Positions 61,761-64,000 of a DNA stretch of 64,000 bases are shown here, piece by piece (position 1 is the first letter of the stretch; every line of letters begins with the position of its first letter). The translations under genes and the position numbers were made by a program. The notes under the pieces are model-generated. The model worked only from the letters and a program-made list of their open reading frames with translations. It made no database searches and was not told the DNA's origin. The DNA is from Pleodorina starrii. Taxonomy: Eukaryota > Chlorophyta > Chlorophyceae > Chlamydomonadales > Volvocaceae. The stretch spans positions 1,968,001-2,032,000 of the forward strand of contig BRXU01000003.1 in the NCBI GenBank assembly GCA_030267565.1, given 5' to 3'.

Positions 61761-64000
61761 GCGGGAGCGGGCTGGGGGGGAGGGCGGGCTGGGGGATGGA
61801 GGGCGGGTTGGGGGCAGGGAGGGCAGGGAGGGAGAGAGGGGAGGGAGGGAGGGAGGAGGAGAGAGAGGGAGGGACGCCTTCTCTCCGCCTCTTGCCTCGC
61901 GCTGTCGCTCTCACTTCATGGTCGAGGTCCAGCGCGGGGTGGGTGGGGTGGGGGGGGTGGGGGGCACCGTCTGCACAGGAGGCTGCGCTGCACCGTCCGG
62001 CCACCGAACATCCCAAGGAAGCGAGCTTGGAATGCAATGAATGGGAGGGACGGCGCAATCGGAGGGGGAAGGGCGGGGTTGGGGTTGGGGCGGTGCAGCG
62101 CTGCCTTCCAAGCCGTTGGCGTTGGAGCAGTTGGGAGTTGGGAGTTGGTCTGTTAATTGGTAGTGGTAGTGGCCCCACTTAGTGTGGTTGAGGGCTTAGG
62201 AGCCTGCAGGGGGGGAAAGGCGCGGGTCGGGGGCAGAGGCAGAGGCAGTCGTGAAGGTCGCTGCGCTGCGTCGACGAGGGGTCAAGTAAAAACGATACCG
62301 CAGCGGAGGGACGTAGTTGAGCAGGGGGGGCTTGCGGCAGGGTTCGAGTCGTAACATTGCTCAAAGTTTTGTTATTTTTGTGTGATGTATGATGTATGAG
62401 GGGTTAGTGGTTAGGCAGCCGTGTTGTCGTCGATTTATCCGGCAGAGGAGGGGCGTATACGGTATGTGTGGCGCCCTTCCGTCGTCGTACTCGGTACGCC
62501 GTTGTTGGTATTCCGACTCTCGTCGTACGCGGCTTCCTCCAAAACCTCGTTTTTTGCGTGCTGTTAAAGAGACGCAGCAGCGCGTACGTACTGTGCGCAG
62601 TACCGTATGCCGTATTTGATATGTGTGTGTGTACCGGTCAGGGTGGCGGCGACGAGTCGGGACGACAGGCGGGATATTCCCATCGATGCATCGACCATCC
62701 AGCTCGCATTTGCGCATTTGCATCATGTACGACTGCATGTACGGCACGGTAGAGCCTAAAAGGGAGCCTCCCGGTGCGGAGAGCCTGGGCAGTGGTATCG
62801 CCGGTCCCCGCCACACAGTGTCGTACGATTGCCGTACCTCCTAGTACGGCCGGGTGTGGCCGGGTTTTGGCGGTATCGCCCAGATTGGTTGTGTCAATAA
62901 ACACACGAACGCGGGGCTGGGTCTCCCCACTCCGCGCTTTGGTGCGGGGTCGTGGTGGCGGGCTTTGGGTCTCTGCCGCGCTTTGTGTCCGCGTTTTACG
63001 CTGGCGTGACCCTGCCCATGAGATAACAAGTGCCTGCTACTCAACCAACAAGTACCTGCTATTCACTGAGTGTCTGCCACTCAATACGCGCCCTTGTGCT
63101 GCTGCGGTACTCGAGCGACCCGGCGTGGCTCCTGGCTATAGGCCCCGGGTCCCCAGCGAAGGGAAAGCCGACGCAACTGTACGTGTACGATAAGGTATGG
63201 TACGGTGTCGTACGTAGGACGCGACGGTCCGTCGGAATTAGGCCGCCTTGAGTGGCCCTAGGTACCTCGGTAGTTTTTGGGTGTTGGGGTGGTTAGGCCG
63301 TGTGGGCCGAGTCCAGCTCAAGGCCGGCTCGTGTACGACATGAGTGGACCGTCTTGAGGTGGACCCAAACGGCGCACGGGTGCCCGCCGGTGGTTTGTAC
63401 GGCAATCGACGAACCTGGCGCCGCCGCAGCCGAAGCGCAAGACCGCCGCAGGCAGGGGCGGCGAGGGCGGCGGAGTGGGGGGGGGTAATAGAATAAAGCA
63501 GAAAGAAGACAGGGGGGGACTCAAAGCGAGCAGCAGAGGCGTCGAGACGGGCGCTTCTTGCAGCTGGCACCCACAGCAGCGGAGGGATGGGATGAAGAGG
63601 TAAAGAGGGACAGTGCGGGGGAAGGAGCCGACCAGGGCGCACCCAACGGCCGTCTCTACCACCCAATCAACGGAGAGGACTGCGCCGGCGGCGATCCTCG
63701 GTTTATCGCGGCCACCGATTGGGTCTGTTGGGCCCTTTGTAGGGGCCTTTATCCAGGCACAGTGAGAAAGCCAAGCAGGGGAAGCCAAGCAAGACAACAC
63801 GCAGTCACACACATACATGCAGTCGCTAACGAGGTGTGGTTGGTGACGGTATGAGCTCAGCCGGCCAGGTCCACCCCGGGTGTCGAACACACCGCGCGAG
63901 ATGCGACCCTCCATGCACCACCCTCCGCAACACCCCCGCCCTACACACACACACGCACGCGTGGCTTCTGTTTCCCCGCCGCGACCAGGATAAAGGCTGC
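61761..64000. other. Transporter 3' flank and region without a recognised gene
   Basis: It starts as the 3' UTR of the transporter gene. From about 62200 to the window end I see no exon with supportable protein features; aaacgataccgcagcgg-type and tacggcac-type short dispersed motifs recur, as in the introns of the neighbouring genes. Confidence 0.5.

Noticed and set aside
63318..63950. Minus-strand frame at the right end
   Set aside because: No recognisable domain or splice pattern, and composition like the surrounding non-coding sequence.

Overview
The window is nuclear DNA of a volvocine-type green alga (Chlamydomonadales); I do not assign a species. The reasons are GC-rich genes with many small introns, Ala/Gly/Gln/Pro-rich coding expansions, replication-type histone genes in divergent pairs with a 3' stem-loop, an intron in H3, an H3 tail one residue short next to K27, and a LINE with RNase H plus a C-terminal restriction-like nuclease (the Dualen/RandI arrangement first described in Chlamydomonas).

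Left part (1-35 kb). Two copies of a cassette lie about 24 kb apart: the 3' end of a secreted F-type (fucose-binding) lectin gene followed by a gene for a protein with two SnoaL-like (NTF2-fold) domains. Copy 1 (1 to about 8.4 kb) holds a lectin 3' end cut by the window edge and a SnoaL pseudogene with two frameshifts and no second domain. Copy 2 (about 14.1-35.0 kb) holds the lectin gene from its signal-peptide exon onward and an intact nine-exon SnoaL gene of 446 codons. Intron 1 of the copy-2 lectin carries a nest of transposons: a 5'-truncated LINE, inside it two head-to-tail copies of a TIR element, and inside the second of these a short SINE-like insert. Both very long TAA arrays sit next to LINE 3' ends on the minus strand, so they look like overgrown LINE tails.

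Middle (35.4-38.6 kb). A core histone cluster: H2A(-)/H2B(+) and H3(-)/H4(+), each gene followed by a 16-nt stem-loop. The two divergent promoters share short motifs. No H1 gene is present.

Right part (38.6-64 kb). After about 3.3 kb with no recognisable gene comes a 19-exon minus-strand gene (56255 to 41961, about 1753 aa) with an N-terminal H-A-W / W-C-L-Y-E domain, kinesin-light-chain-type TPRs, one IQ motif and coiled coil. It is divergent to a six-exon major facilitator transporter gene (57124-61760, 687 aa). The last 2.2 kb shows no gene I can support.

Exon models were built by hand from splice signals, reading phase and comparison between the two copies. Phases agree at every junction of the SnoaL, TPR and transporter models, but no transcript evidence was available.
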